Below, piece after piece: positions 8,569 to 17,569 of a DNA stretch of 64,000 bases; positions within the stretch are counted from its first letter, which is position 1; every line of letters begins with the position of its first letter. The stretch covers positions 4,402,001-4,466,000 of the forward strand of contig NZ_CP109496.1 in NCBI RefSeq assembly GCF_036231355.1, read 5' to 3'. The position numbers were made by a program, and so were the translations under genes. The stretch comes from Streptomyces sp. NBC_01431 (GTDB lineage Bacteria > Actinomycetota > Actinomycetes > Streptomycetales > Streptomycetaceae). The notes under the pieces are model-generated. The model was not told the DNA's origin. It saw only the letters and a list, made by a program, of their open reading frames with translations, and did no database searches.

Positions 8569-8869
8569 CCGACGCCGACTCCCACCCGAGGAACGCCGTC
8601 CACGCGCGGGGATCGACAGCGAGGGAGGGCCCATCGGCCACCTTCGAGTCCCGCACGTGGACGGCTTGGGGGCAGGCGGCCACCTCTACGCACTGGCCGC
8701 CGCTGTCGCTGCTGTAGGAGGACTTCTGCCAGGGGAGGGCCACCTCTATGCACTCCCCGCCGCTTGCGTTGCTGTACGAGGACTTGCGCCAGGCGAGAGC
8801 CACTTCCACACAGTCACCGCCTCCGCTGTCGCTGTAGCTGGACTTGAACCACTGGAGCATGCTGCTCAT
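8561..8869 (-). CDS. Triple-repeat DUF397 protein
   Basis: A 102-residue protein with three consecutive DUF397 motifs: FKSSYSDSGGGDCVEVA, RKSSYSNASGGECIEVA and QKSSYSSDSGGQCVEVA. Only the last is followed by the usual HVRDSK...PRAWTAFL half. DUF397 proteins normally carry one copy and are encoded just after an XRE/DUF5753 regulator, as here with a 4-base overlap. Such pairs act in developmental and antibiotic control, the small protein being held in check by the regulator (for example the BldB/AbaA-Orf neighbourhood). The internal duplication is unusual. Confidence 0.9.
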   Translation of the reverse strand: MSSMLQWFKSSYSDSGGGDCVEVALAWRKSSYSNASGGECIEVALPWQKSSYSSDSGGQCVEVAACPQAVHVRDSKVADGPSLAVDPRAWTAFLGWESASVR

Positions 8870-9702
8870 CTCTGCTCTCCCGCCAACTCCTCGATGAGGC
8901 CCAGTGAAGTGCGAGGATCCAGGGCTTGTGCCTGGATCTTCGCATAGCGCTGGGCGAGCGTACTCACCTTTGGAGGGTCGGTGATCAGCAGGCTTTCGCC
9001 TTGCACCTCCAGGAAGGCGAGACGATCGTGCTCCAGGGTCTCCACTAGGTTCATCGTGCCTCGATCACCTGAATGTTCACCACTCAACCCGCAGTCCATC
9101 GGCAGTACTTGGAGCGTCACGTTACGCCTACGCGCACATTCTGCGAGGTGCAGCATCTGTCCACGCATGACCTCCGGCCCGCCGATCACCCTCCTCAGTA
9201 CCGACTCCTCCAGCACAATCTCGATCAGTGCGATCGGGTTCCGGTCGAAGAGCACTTTGCGTGCCATCCGCGCCTCCACCAGTTCCTCGACGCGCTGCTC
9301 AGGAAAGGGCGGGTAGCCGCCGCCGATCAGCGCCCGTGCGTACTCCTCGGTCTGGAATAGGCCATGGATGACGAAGGTCACGTACGGCCGCATCACCAAC
9401 GCCTGCTGCTCCAGCAGGGCGTAGTCCTGGAACTGCACCGGGAACTTCTCCAGGCGTACTGGCACCCGGGCATCCTCGAAGATGCCCATGCCGTCGCCGA
9501 GGACCCGCTCCAGCTGAACCAGCATGTCGTCCGATGCGGGCTGGGCCAGGGTCTCCATGGCGCTCACAGCGGCACCGGAGAATCCCAGCTGCTTCCCCAA
9601 TTGCTCCTGCGTCCACCCCTTCCGTACGCGCAATTTGCGGGCCAGATTGGCCACCATCTGGGCCGTCGGGCCCGCCGTCACTTTGTTTTCCGCTCGTGCC
9701 AT
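8866..9702 (-). CDS. XRE-family regulator with DUF5753 domain
   Basis: A 278-residue DNA-binding regulator. An N-terminal helix-turn-helix (RKGWTQEQLGKQLGFSGAAVS) is followed by a DUF5753 domain with IHGLFQTEEYARAL, PFPEQRVEELVEARMARK and the C-terminal LVETLEHDRLAFLE region. These regulators pair with the DUF397 protein encoded immediately downstream. I chose ATG at 9702, with GGAG 10 bases upstream; a TTG at 9723 would add 7 residues. A 10-bp tandem repeat lies just upstream and may be its own operator. Confidence 0.9.
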   Translation of the reverse strand: MARAENKVTAGPTAQMVANLARKLRVRKGWTQEQLGKQLGFSGAAVSAMETLAQPASDDMLVQLERVLGDGMGIFEDARVPVRLEKFPVQFQDYALLEQQALVMRPYVTFVIHGLFQTEEYARALIGGGYPPFPEQRVEELVEARMARKVLFDRNPIALIEIVLEESVLRRVIGGPEVMRGQMLHLAECARRRNVTLQVLPMDCGLSGEHSGDRGTMNLVETLEHDRLAFLEVQGESLLITDPPKVSTLAQRYAKIQAQALDPRTSLGLIEELAGEQR

Positions 9703-9719
9703 TGCGATCACGCTCCGAC

Positions 9720-9745
9720 TCAACCGGTCTCAACCGGTCTCAACT
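9720..9745. promoter_or_regulatory. Tandem 10-bp repeat upstream of the XRE gene
   Basis: TCAACCGGTC occurs twice in tandem followed by TCAACT. The core ACCGGT is self-complementary. It lies 18-43 bases upstream of the XRE start and about 110 bases before the divergent gene at 9858, a suitable place for an autoregulatory operator. The role is inferred from position only. Confidence 0.4.
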
Positions 9746-9857
9746 CAGCCCCGCCGAATTCGACTCCTCATCAAGGGAGTTGGGGCTGGTCAACGGCTCC
9801 CCGACGGTCCCTCTGAGGCCATGGAAAACGCTAGCGGGACGGACCCAAACTGTCCCC

Positions 9858-10277
9858 GTGGATACGCAAATCGGCGACGTAAACCTGGACTGGATTCCGC
9901 GCTCCGGGTTCCAACTCAGAAAAGCGGGCGTGCAATTCGACGCCGTACGCATCGACGGTGACGGCGGGCTGCGCACGGCCGAGGCGCTGGAGCGGTTGAC
10001 CGGGGGCGATCCGGGGCCGATCGTCGTGGAGGCGAACGGGCAGCGGGCGGTGTACTTCCTCGTCGCGCCGGGCAGCACCTCGCACCGGGTCTGGCCCGTC
10101 GGGGTCACACCGTTCAACTCGGCGTCGAACAGCGTGAGTTATGTGCCGGTCCCGGGGCTGACCGGGCACACCTGGCCGCTGTTGTGGCGGTCCGTACCGT
10201 CCGGGCCGGACCGGTTCGTGCACACCCTGCTGCTGCGGTCGGTGGTGACCCTGCTCGGTCAGTGGCCCTTCGTGTAG
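9858..10277 (+). CDS. Small hypothetical protein
   Basis: A 139-residue protein starting at GTG 9858 (VDTQIGDVNLDWIP). It contains VYFLVAPGSTSHRVWPVG and a VPVPGLTGHTWPLLWRSVPSG stretch, which recalls the core of streptomycete bifunctional primase/polymerase-like small proteins; I cannot confirm that. No membrane segment or signal peptide is visible. The 3' end overlaps the convergent kinase gene by 19 bases. Its start is chosen by codon pattern, with no strong ribosome site. Confidence 0.6.
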   Translation: MDTQIGDVNLDWIPRSGFQLRKAGVQFDAVRIDGDGGLRTAEALERLTGGDPGPIVVEANGQRAVYFLVAPGSTSHRVWPVGVTPFNSASNSVSYVPVPGLTGHTWPLLWRSVPSGPDRFVHTLLLRSVVTLLGQWPFV

Positions 10278-11842
10278 TCGAGGAACTCGCCAGTGCCCAC
10301 GGTCTGGCGGTGCAGTCGGCCGTCCGGCAGCAGTGTGACGGTGCTGGGCTTTCCGGGGTTGCACGCGCCGGTCGAGCCGGGGCCGACCTCGGAGGGGCCG
10401 AGCTGGAGCGGGGCGCCGGCCGACGCGGGTGCCTCGGTCAGGCGTGCCCGGAAGACGCAGTGGTAGCCGCTGCCGTCGGCGGTGAGCGTGAGCACCGTGT
10501 CGCCGACTCCGCCCGGCCGGATGACGAGGCTGCGGGTGTTGCCGCCCGCGATGGTGGCCGACCAGGAGCCGACGTACGGCTGCGGTACTCCGCCGGGCGT
10601 GGCGGGGGACATGTCGTCCGGGCTGCCCGAACTCCTTGAGTGGGATGGGGAGTTGGTGGCTGGGGGACTGACTCCCCGGTCACCCGTGGTGCCGGTGGCG
10701 CCGCTGCTCATGTACGCGTACACCGAGCCGCCCGCGACGGCGGCGACCACGATCGCCACCGCGATCAGCGCCGCCGTGGACTTCGCGCTGCGCTGCGGCG
10801 GGGCCTCCGGGGCGTACGGGTCGTACCCCCGGGGCGGATGGGCGGGCGGCGTGGTCGGCCGGGTGAGCGGCGGCGTGGACGGCTGGGTGGGGACGGGCGC
10901 GGGGGCCGGTTCCGGGCGCTCCGGGACGGATGCCGGGGGTATCTCCATGTCGAGCAACTGCACGGCGTGGCTGCCCAGTTCGGCCACCAGCGGCGCGGGC
11001 AGCCACGGGTCGTCGGCGTCGTCCGGGACGCGTCGCAGGATGCGCTCCGGGCTCGGGCGGGCCGCCGGGTCCTTGTGGAGGCAGTCCCCGATCAGCTCCT
11101 GGAGCCCTTCGGGTACGCCGTCGAGGTCGGGCGGTTCCTGCGCGATGCGGAACATCAGCGCGTGCACCCCGTTCGTCGGCTCCCCGAAAGGCATGCTGCC
11201 GCTCGCCGCGTACGCCAGGACCGAGCCGAGGCAGAAGATGTCGCAGGCCGGGGTGATCGGGTCGCCGCGCACCTGCTCCGGTGCCATGAACCCGGGCGAG
11301 CCGACGAGCGAGCCGGCGTGCGTCAGACCGCCGTCGGTGACGGTCTCCAGGGCGCGGGCGATGCCGAAGTCGATGACGCGGGGGCCGTCGATGGTGAGGA
11401 GGACGTTGGACGGCTTGAGGTCGCGGTGCACGATCCCGGCGCCGTGGATGTCCTTGAGCGCGTGCGCGAGGCCGCGTGCCAGGGCCCGTACGGAACGTTC
11501 GGGCAGCGGGCCGTGCGGGCCCGTCACGACGGACTGGAGGGAGGGACCCGCGACGTAACCGGTCGCCACCCACGGCACGGGTGCCTCGGTGTCGGCGTCG
11601 AGCACGGGCGCGGTCCATCGGTCGGCCACCCGCCGCGCGGCCAGTACTTCCTGGCGGAAGCGGCCGCGGAAGTGGTCCTGGTTGGCGAGTTCGGGCCGCA
11701 CCAGCTTGACGGCGACCGTACGCCCGCGGTCCGAGCGTGCCAGATACACCTGGCCCATGCCGCCGGCGCCGAGCCGGGCGAGCAGCCGGTAGCTTCCGAT
11801 CCGCTCCGGATCCCCCGGCCCCAACGTCCCCGATATGCCCAC
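10259..11842 (-). CDS. Membrane Ser/Thr protein kinase (PknB type)
   Basis: A 527-residue kinase. The kinase domain covers about 18-275: LGAGGMGQVYLA glycine loop, K46, HRDLKPSNV at 139-147, D158 of DFG, and APEQ. A Pro-rich juxtamembrane segment (about 303-350) precedes one transmembrane helix at about 355-377. The extracellular C-terminal part has a Ser/Thr-rich stretch followed by a globular domain (SWSATIAGGNTRSLVIRPGG). It probably senses an external or envelope signal. It is divergent from the aminotransferase gene. Confidence 0.93.
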   Translation of the reverse strand: MGISGTLGPGDPERIGSYRLLARLGAGGMGQVYLARSDRGRTVAVKLVRPELANQDHFRGRFRQEVLAARRVADRWTAPVLDADTEAPVPWVATGYVAGPSLQSVVTGPHGPLPERSVRALARGLAHALKDIHGAGIVHRDLKPSNVLLTIDGPRVIDFGIARALETVTDGGLTHAGSLVGSPGFMAPEQVRGDPITPACDIFCLGSVLAYAASGSMPFGEPTNGVHALMFRIAQEPPDLDGVPEGLQELIGDCLHKDPAARPSPERILRRVPDDADDPWLPAPLVAELGSHAVQLLDMEIPPASVPERPEPAPAPVPTQPSTPPLTRPTTPPAHPPRGYDPYAPEAPPQRSAKSTAALIAVAIVVAAVAGGSVYAYMSSGATGTTGDRGVSPPATNSPSHSRSSGSPDDMSPATPGGVPQPYVGSWSATIAGGNTRSLVIRPGGVGDTVLTLTADGSGYHCVFRARLTEAPASAGAPLQLGPSEVGPGSTGACNPGKPSTVTLLPDGRLHRQTVGTGEFLDYTKGH

Positions 11843-11934
11843 GTCGGCCGTACCTTCCCCGATCCCTGCCGCCCCCGCACGCCGAGAATAGTGCGGGTTT
11901 CCTGACGGGGGGTGTGTGTCGGTGCGTGCGGGCC

Positions 11935-11972
11935 GTATGTGGCTGGTCGCGCAGTTCCCCGCGCCCCCTTGG
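11935..11972. repeat. Inverted copy of the GCGCGGGGAACTGCGCGACC repeat
   Basis: The reverse complement of the 4761-4959 element core, CGCGCAGTTCCCCGCGCCCC, lies between the divergent kinase and aminotransferase genes. The surrounding 276 bases hold no gene that I can support and must contain both promoters. Confidence 0.75.
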
Positions 11973-12118
11973 GTATCCGGGCCTTGGGGTTCCCGCGCCC
12001 CTTAGGTGTCCGGGGCTTAGGTGCCGGGGGGATGGGCCGACACCTTGCCGAGCCCTGCGGGTCAACGTGGACAGGGTGGCCATGGCTGGTGCCGCCTGGG
12101 GCTCCTTACCCTGGGGGC

Positions 12119-13480
12119 ATGACCCCTCAAGGCACCCCTGATCCGCAGGCGGGCGCGGCTGTGAAGGCCGCCGACCGTGCGCACGTGTTCCACTCCTGGT
12201 CCGCCCAGGGACTGATCGACCCGCTCGCCGTGGCCGGCGCGGAGGGGTCCTATTTCTGGGACTACGACGGCAACCGCTATCTCGACTTCACCAGCGGCCT
12301 CGTCTTCACCAACATCGGCTACCAGCACCCCAAGGTCGTCGCCGCGATCCAGGAGCAGGCCGCGAAGATGACGACCTTCGCGCCCGCGTTCGCCGTCGAG
12401 GCCCGCTCGGAGGCGGCCCGGCTGATCGCCGAGCGCACCCCCGGCGACCTCGACAAGATCTTCTTCACCAACGGCGGCGCGGAAGCCGTCGAGAACGCCA
12501 CCCGCATGGCCCGCCTGCACACCGGTCGCCACAAGGTGATGAGCGCCTACCGCTCGTACCACGGCGGTACGAACACCGCGATCAACCTCACCGGTGACCC
12601 GCGCCGCTGGGCCTCCGACAGCGGCTCGGCGGGGGTCGTGCGGTTCTGGGCGCCGTTCCTGTACCGCTCGCCCTTCCACGCCACCACCGAGGCGGAGGAG
12701 AGCGCGCGTGCGCTGAAGCACCTTGAGGACACCATCGCCTTCGAGGGCCCTGCCACCATCGCCGCGATCATCCTGGAGTCCGTGCCCGGCACCGCGGGCA
12801 TCATGACGCCGCCGCCCGGCTACCTCCCCGGCGTGCGCGAGATCTGCGACCGGTACGGGATCGTCCTCATCCTGGACGAGGTCATGGCCGGGTTCGGCCG
12901 TACCGGCAAGTGGTTCGCGTGCGAGCACTTCGACGTGGTGCCCGACCTGATGACCTTCGCGAAGGGCGTGAACTCCGGGTACGTGCCGCTCGGCGGTGTC
13001 GCGATCAGCCAGAAGATCGCCGAGACCTTCGAGCACCGCCCCTTCCCCGGCGGCCTCACCTACTCCGGGCACCCGCTGGCCTGTGCCGCGGCCGTCGCCA
13101 CCATCAACGTGATGGAGGAGGAGGGCATCGTCGAGCAGGCCGCCCGCATCGGCGCGACCGTCCTGGAGCCGGGCCTGCGCGAGATCGCCGAGCGGCACCC
13201 CTCGGTCGGCGAGGTGCGCGGCAGCGGCGTGTTCTGGGCCCTGGAGCTCGTACGCAGCAAGGAGACGCGCGAGCCGCTCGTCCCGTACAACGCGAGCGGC
13301 GCGGACAACGCGCCGATGGCCGCGTTCGGCGCCGCGTGCAAGAAGAACGGCCTGTGGCCGTTCATCAACATGAACCGCACCCACGTCGTGCCGCCGTGCA
13401 ACATCACCGAGGCGGAGGCCAAGGAAGGCCTCGCGGTCCTGGACGAGGCGCTCACCGTCGCGGACGAGCACACCGTCTGA
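12119..13480 (+). CDS. Class-III PLP-dependent aminotransferase
   Basis: A 453-residue fold-type-I aminotransferase. Visible are the cofactor-binding region FTNGGAEAVENATRMAR, YRSYHGGT, D253 in LILDEVMAGFGRTG (pyridine nitrogen contact) and K282 in MTFAKGVNSGY (Schiff base). These are the class-III landmarks shared by omega-amino acid, 4-aminobutyrate and beta-alanine-pyruvate transaminases. The substrate cannot be set from sequence. ATG 12119 was chosen because family similarity begins shortly after. The GntR gene follows 91 bases later and may respond to its substrate. Confidence 0.9.
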   Translation: MTPQGTPDPQAGAAVKAADRAHVFHSWSAQGLIDPLAVAGAEGSYFWDYDGNRYLDFTSGLVFTNIGYQHPKVVAAIQEQAAKMTTFAPAFAVEARSEAARLIAERTPGDLDKIFFTNGGAEAVENATRMARLHTGRHKVMSAYRSYHGGTNTAINLTGDPRRWASDSGSAGVVRFWAPFLYRSPFHATTEAEESARALKHLEDTIAFEGPATIAAIILESVPGTAGIMTPPPGYLPGVREICDRYGIVLILDEVMAGFGRTGKWFACEHFDVVPDLMTFAKGVNSGYVPLGGVAISQKIAETFEHRPFPGGLTYSGHPLACAAAVATINVMEEEGIVEQAARIGATVLEPGLREIAERHPSVGEVRGSGVFWALELVRSKETREPLVPYNASGADNAPMAAFGAACKKNGLWPFINMNRTHVVPPCNITEAEAKEGLAVLDEALTVADEHTV

Positions 13481-13571
13481 CCACCTCCGCCGGGGGGAAA
13501 TGGGCGCTCTCCTTTGTCCGGTTTCCGGGCACCCCATAGGGTGGCCCGGAGCCCGAGGAGGGGAGCGAGCC

Positions 13572-14243
13572 ATGCCCGCGAGCGGAGCGGTCACCCGCAG
13601 CACTCTTCGGCAACAGATCGCGGACGCGCTGCGTGACGAAGTACTCGCAGGGCGTATGCAGCCCGGGGTGGAATTCACGGTCAAGCAGATAGCGGAGCAG
13701 TACGGCGTCTCCGCGACGCCCGTGCGGGAGGCGCTGGTCGACCTCTGCGCGCAGGGCCTGCTCGACTCCGACCAGCACCGCGGCTTCCGCGTGCGGGTGT
13801 TCTCGGTCGGGGACTACAAGGGGATGGTCGAGGCGCGGGCGCTGGTGGTCGACGGGATCTTCCGCCGCGCCGCGGTCCCCGGCTCGCTCGAACCGTACGG
13901 GCCGGCCCTCGTGTCCGTACGCCGCCGCGGCGAGGAGGCCGCGCGGGCCGCCCGCGGCCGTGACCTGAACATCCTGGTCGGCTACGACCTGCGGTTCTGG
14001 CGGGAGCTGTGCGCGCTGGCCGGGAACACGTACATCTCCGACTTCCTGCACCGCCTTCGCATGCAGAGCTGGGTGTTCGCCGTGCCCTACCTGCGCGACC
14101 ACGCCGAGCTCAGCGACTGGCTGTGGACCGGCCACGACGAGGTGGTCGACGCGCTCGGCCGGGGCGACTTCGAGCTGGCCCGCGCCCTGATCAACGCCTA
14201 CAACGACGATTCCCTCGCATGGGCGGAGCGGCTTCCCCGGTGA
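13572..14243 (+). CDS. GntR-family (FadR/VanR subgroup) transcription regulator
   Basis: A 223-residue regulator. The winged helix-turn-helix occupies about 12-75 (LRQQIADALRDEVLAGRMQPG, VSATPVREALVDL, GFRVRVF). An all-helical FCD-like ligand domain follows (MVEARALVVDG, NTYISDFLHRLRMQSW). ATG 13572 follows GGAGGGGAGCGA. Its stop overlaps the GTG of the next gene by 4 bases. It may control the aminotransferase upstream or the glycosyltransferase downstream. Confidence 0.9.
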   Translation: MPASGAVTRSTLRQQIADALRDEVLAGRMQPGVEFTVKQIAEQYGVSATPVREALVDLCAQGLLDSDQHRGFRVRVFSVGDYKGMVEARALVVDGIFRRAAVPGSLEPYGPALVSVRRRGEEAARAARGRDLNILVGYDLRFWRELCALAGNTYISDFLHRLRMQSWVFAVPYLRDHAELSDWLWTGHDEVVDALGRGDFELARALINAYNDDSLAWAERLPR

Positions 14244-16651
14244 ACATAGATGTGGCCGGACAGGTCGAACTGAGCGTCGTCGTCCCCGCCTACAACGAGG
14301 AACAGCGCCTGGCGCCCACCCTCGAAGCCATACGCACCCACCTCGGCGACAGCTGTAGCTGGGAACTCATAGTCGTCGACGACGGATCGGCCGACGAGAC
14401 CGTCCGGGTCGCCCGCGAGGCAGCCGCCCGCGACCCGCGCATCAACGTCGTCGTCAGCGAGACCAACCGCGGCAAGGGGCACGCCCTGCGGCTCGGGGTG
14501 CTCGCCTCCTACGGGCGCCGCGTCCTGCTCACGGACGCCGATCTGGCCACCCCCATCGAGGAGTTGGACCAGCTCGCCAAGGCGATGACCGAGGGCGAGA
14601 CGGCCGCCGCGATCGGCTCGCGCGCCCACCCCGACGCGAACATCGAAGTCCACCAGAGCCGGCTGCGCGAACTCCTCGGCCGGATGGGCAACCGGCTCAT
14701 CAGGGCCGTCGCCGTGCCCGGCATCCGCGACACCCAGTGCGGGTTCAAGCTGTTCGACGGCGAGAAGGCGCGCGCGGCGTTCGCGGACGCCCGTCTCGAC
14801 GGCTGGGGCATAGACGTCGAGATCCTCCAGTTCTTCCGCCGCAAGAGCTGGGAGATCGCCGAGGTGCCGGTGCGCTGGTCGCATCAGGAGGGCTCGAAGG
14901 TCGGCGCGGCGGACTACGGCAAGGTGTTGTGGGAGCTGGCCCGCCTCAAGGCGCGGGCCGTCCGGCGCGTGGACCTCGTCCTCGGCACGCTGTTCCTGCT
15001 CTCCTCCGTCCTGCTCTACAAGAACCTGTGGGCCGACCTCCGGCACGGCTACCTCGCCGACTCCCTTCAGGACCAGAACCAGTGGGAGTGGTTCTTCGCG
15101 GTCACCGCGGACAACGTGGCCCATCTGCGCGACCCGCTGTTCACCACCGTCCAGAACTTCCCCGACGGCGTGAACCTCATGGGCAACACCCCGATGCTGG
15201 GCCTGTCCGTCCCGTTCACGCCCGTCACGCTGGCCTTCGGGCCGACGGTGACGTGGGCGCTGGTCCTCACGCTGGGCATCGCGGCGACGGCGTACTCCTG
15301 GTACTGGCTGTTCGCCCGCCGGGTCACCGAGAACCGGTGGGCGGCGGGCCTGGGCGGCGCGCTCGCGGCCTTCGCGCCGCCGATGATCTCGCACGGCAAC
15401 GCGCACCCGAACTTCTGCGTCCTGTTCATGATCCCGCTGATCATCGACCGCGCGCTGCGCGTGTGCGAGGGCGCGAACGTCCGCCGCGACGGGCTGGTCC
15501 TGGGCCTGTTCACGACGTACCAGATCTTCCTCGGCGAGGAAGTGCTGCTGCTCGCCTCGCTCGGCATGGCGCTGTTCGCGCTGTCGTACGCGCTGGCCCG
15601 TCGCGATGCGGCGCGTGCCGCTCTGCGTCCGCTGGCGAAGGGTCTCGGGTACGCGCTCGGGATCTGCCTGGTCCTGATCGCCTACCCGCTGTACTGGCAG
15701 TTCGCCGGCGCGCAGAGCTATCACAGCGTGCTGCACGGCGACAGCGCGGGCAACTCACCGCTCGCGCTGGTCGAGTTCGCGAGCCGTTCGCTGCTGGGCG
15801 ACGACGCGACGGCCGACAAACTGGCCCTGAACCGCACGGAGCAGAACGCGTTCTACGGCTGGCCGCTGGTGGCGCTCGCCTTCGCCCTGGTCGTACGCCT
15901 GTGGCGCGAGCCGCTGGTGAAGGCGCTGGCGTTCACGGGCGCGGCGGCCGCGATCCTCTCCCTCGGCCAGAAGATCCGCATCCCGTACACGGACGTGGTC
16001 TTCCCCGGGCCCTGGAAGCTGCTCGCCCACCGCCCGCTCTTCGAGTCGGTGATCGAGGGCCGGGTGGCGATGATCTGCGCGCCGGCCCTTGGCGCACTGG
16101 TCGCGCTCGGCGCGGGGCGGCTCGCGCGCAGCGGGGTGCGGGCGAACAAGGCGGTCGGCTTCGCGGCGATCGCGCTCGCGCTGATCCCGATCGTCCCGAC
16201 GTCGTTCCCGACGAACGGGCGCCCGGAGGTGCCGCATTTCATCTCCTCCGGGATGTGGAAGAAGTACGTGAAGCCCGGGAAGTCGCTGGTCCCGGTGCCG
16301 CTGCCGGATCCCGGCTCGGCGGAGGCGCTGCACTGGCAGTCGTCGACGGGCCTCGGCTTCTCCGTGCCCGGCGGCTACTTCAACGGCCCCTGGGGCCCGG
16401 ACCGCGTCGGCATCTACGGAGCCTCCCCGCGCTGGACGTCGAACCTGTTCGGCGACATCCGCTCGGGCAAACCGGTCCCGGACATCGGCACGGACTGGCA
16501 GAACCAGGCGCGGCAGGACCTGGACTACTGGCGGGCGGGGGTCGTGGTCCTGCCCCCGCAGCCGAGGGCGCCCGAACTGTACGAGGCGGTGAGCCGACTG
16601 CTCGGACGGCCGGGCGAGAAGGTGGACGACGTCTGGATCTGGCAGATGTGA
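14240..16651 (+). CDS. GT2 glycosyltransferase fused to a multispan membrane domain
   Basis: An 803-residue two-part protein. Residues 1-240 are a family-2 glycosyltransferase of dolichol-phosphate mannosyl/glucosyltransferase type: VVVPAYNEE, D47-D48-G-S, an LLTDADLATP metal site and a DTQCGFKLF acceptor motif. The rest has about ten transmembrane helices with large loops, like GT-C sugar transferases that use polyprenyl-phosphate sugars. One polypeptide could therefore both charge a lipid carrier and use it outside. GTG start overlaps the GntR stop (GTGA). The sugar and acceptor are unknown; cell-wall or glycoprotein modification is likely. Confidence 0.82.
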   Translation: MNIDVAGQVELSVVVPAYNEEQRLAPTLEAIRTHLGDSCSWELIVVDDGSADETVRVAREAAARDPRINVVVSETNRGKGHALRLGVLASYGRRVLLTDADLATPIEELDQLAKAMTEGETAAAIGSRAHPDANIEVHQSRLRELLGRMGNRLIRAVAVPGIRDTQCGFKLFDGEKARAAFADARLDGWGIDVEILQFFRRKSWEIAEVPVRWSHQEGSKVGAADYGKVLWELARLKARAVRRVDLVLGTLFLLSSVLLYKNLWADLRHGYLADSLQDQNQWEWFFAVTADNVAHLRDPLFTTVQNFPDGVNLMGNTPMLGLSVPFTPVTLAFGPTVTWALVLTLGIAATAYSWYWLFARRVTENRWAAGLGGALAAFAPPMISHGNAHPNFCVLFMIPLIIDRALRVCEGANVRRDGLVLGLFTTYQIFLGEEVLLLASLGMALFALSYALARRDAARAALRPLAKGLGYALGICLVLIAYPLYWQFAGAQSYHSVLHGDSAGNSPLALVEFASRSLLGDDATADKLALNRTEQNAFYGWPLVALAFALVVRLWREPLVKALAFTGAAAAILSLGQKIRIPYTDVVFPGPWKLLAHRPLFESVIEGRVAMICAPALGALVALGAGRLARSGVRANKAVGFAAIALALIPIVPTSFPTNGRPEVPHFISSGMWKKYVKPGKSLVPVPLPDPGSAEALHWQSSTGLGFSVPGGYFNGPWGPDRVGIYGASPRWTSNLFGDIRSGKPVPDIGTDWQNQARQDLDYWRAGVVVLPPQPRAPELYEAVSRLLGRPGEKVDDVWIWQM

Positions 16652-16862
16652 CCTCCGTGTCGGCCGGCTGCGGCTTCCCCGGTCCTCCCCCGCGGGCGCC
16701 CAGCGCCGAGTAACGGGCGAGCGGCTGGGTAAACCCCCGGGGCTGGAACAGCAGGGGAATCGGTCACCCCGTACCGGCAGTTGACCGGCGCTCTTCGCGC
16801 AGAGTACCCAGCGCATTACGCTGTCCCGACCATCGCACGAACGAGTTGAGAGCGAGCCCGCT

Positions 16863-17513
16863 TTGGCCTGTGACCTGTGGCTGGTCCCCCTCGTCGACGT
16901 CCTGTGCCACAGCCCCGACAACCCGTTCGCCGAGGAGATCGCCTCGTACGACAAGGCGCTCGGCGACGCCGGTCTGCCGCCGGTGCCGGTCTTCGCGTAC
17001 ATGCCGGGTCTCTCCGGCGACGTCGCGCCCGTCGCGGGGTTCGACTACGACGCCCTGCACTTCCTGCGCCGGGCCTACCTGCTCCTGCTGTGCGGGCTCG
17101 CGGTGACCCCCGTCGATGAACTCGGCGGCGACTACGAGCAGTTGCTGGAGATGTTCGAGGCGACCGCGCAGCAGTCGCACCTGGTGTGGCACTACGACCA
17201 CGCGGGGGCCTACGTCCCGGTCGACTTCCAGGCACCGCTGTCCAACGAGGAGCTCCTCGCGGGCGGCGGCCCGCTCGGCTCGGCGCAGGGCCTGCTGCGG
17301 GAGCTGGCGTACGTGGCGCCCGCGATCGGGATAGATCCCGCCAATCCGCCGACCGCACCCGCGCCCCCGGACCGGCCCACCTCGCTCGAAGAACCGGCCG
17401 GACCCATCCCGTACGACGAGAGCCCGTTCGCGCGCGAGCGGCACGTGTGGCTGGGCCTGCACGCGGCGGCGACCCGGAGTCTGGCCCAGGGATCAATGAT
17501 CATCTTCAGCTGA
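16863..17513 (+). CDS. Conserved hypothetical protein
   Basis: A 216-residue acidic, soluble protein beginning at TTG 16863 (MACDLWLVPLVDVLCH). I do not recognise a domain. It contains the hydrophobic LRRAYLLLLCGLAVTP and aromatic SHLVWHYDHAGAYVPVDF segments and a Pro-rich stretch near 160. Codon use is normal for the genus. It lies 56 bases before the convergent SLATT gene. The TTG start has only a weak GAGAGCGAG upstream, so the N-terminus is uncertain. Confidence 0.7.
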   Translation: MACDLWLVPLVDVLCHSPDNPFAEEIASYDKALGDAGLPPVPVFAYMPGLSGDVAPVAGFDYDALHFLRRAYLLLLCGLAVTPVDELGGDYEQLLEMFEATAQQSHLVWHYDHAGAYVPVDFQAPLSNEELLAGGGPLGSAQGLLRELAYVAPAIGIDPANPPTAPAPPDRPTSLEEPAGPIPYDESPFARERHVWLGLHAAATRSLAQGSMIIFS

Positions 17514-17569
17514 GGGACCCGAGGTACTCGCGGTACTTGAGGGTCTGACTCCTGAGGCCCCCGAGGGCG

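Noticed and set aside
8381..8947. Plus-strand frame across the end of the ROK gene and the DUF397 gene
   Set aside because: Antisense to two clearly supported genes; apparent repeats in it only mirror the DUF397 motifs.
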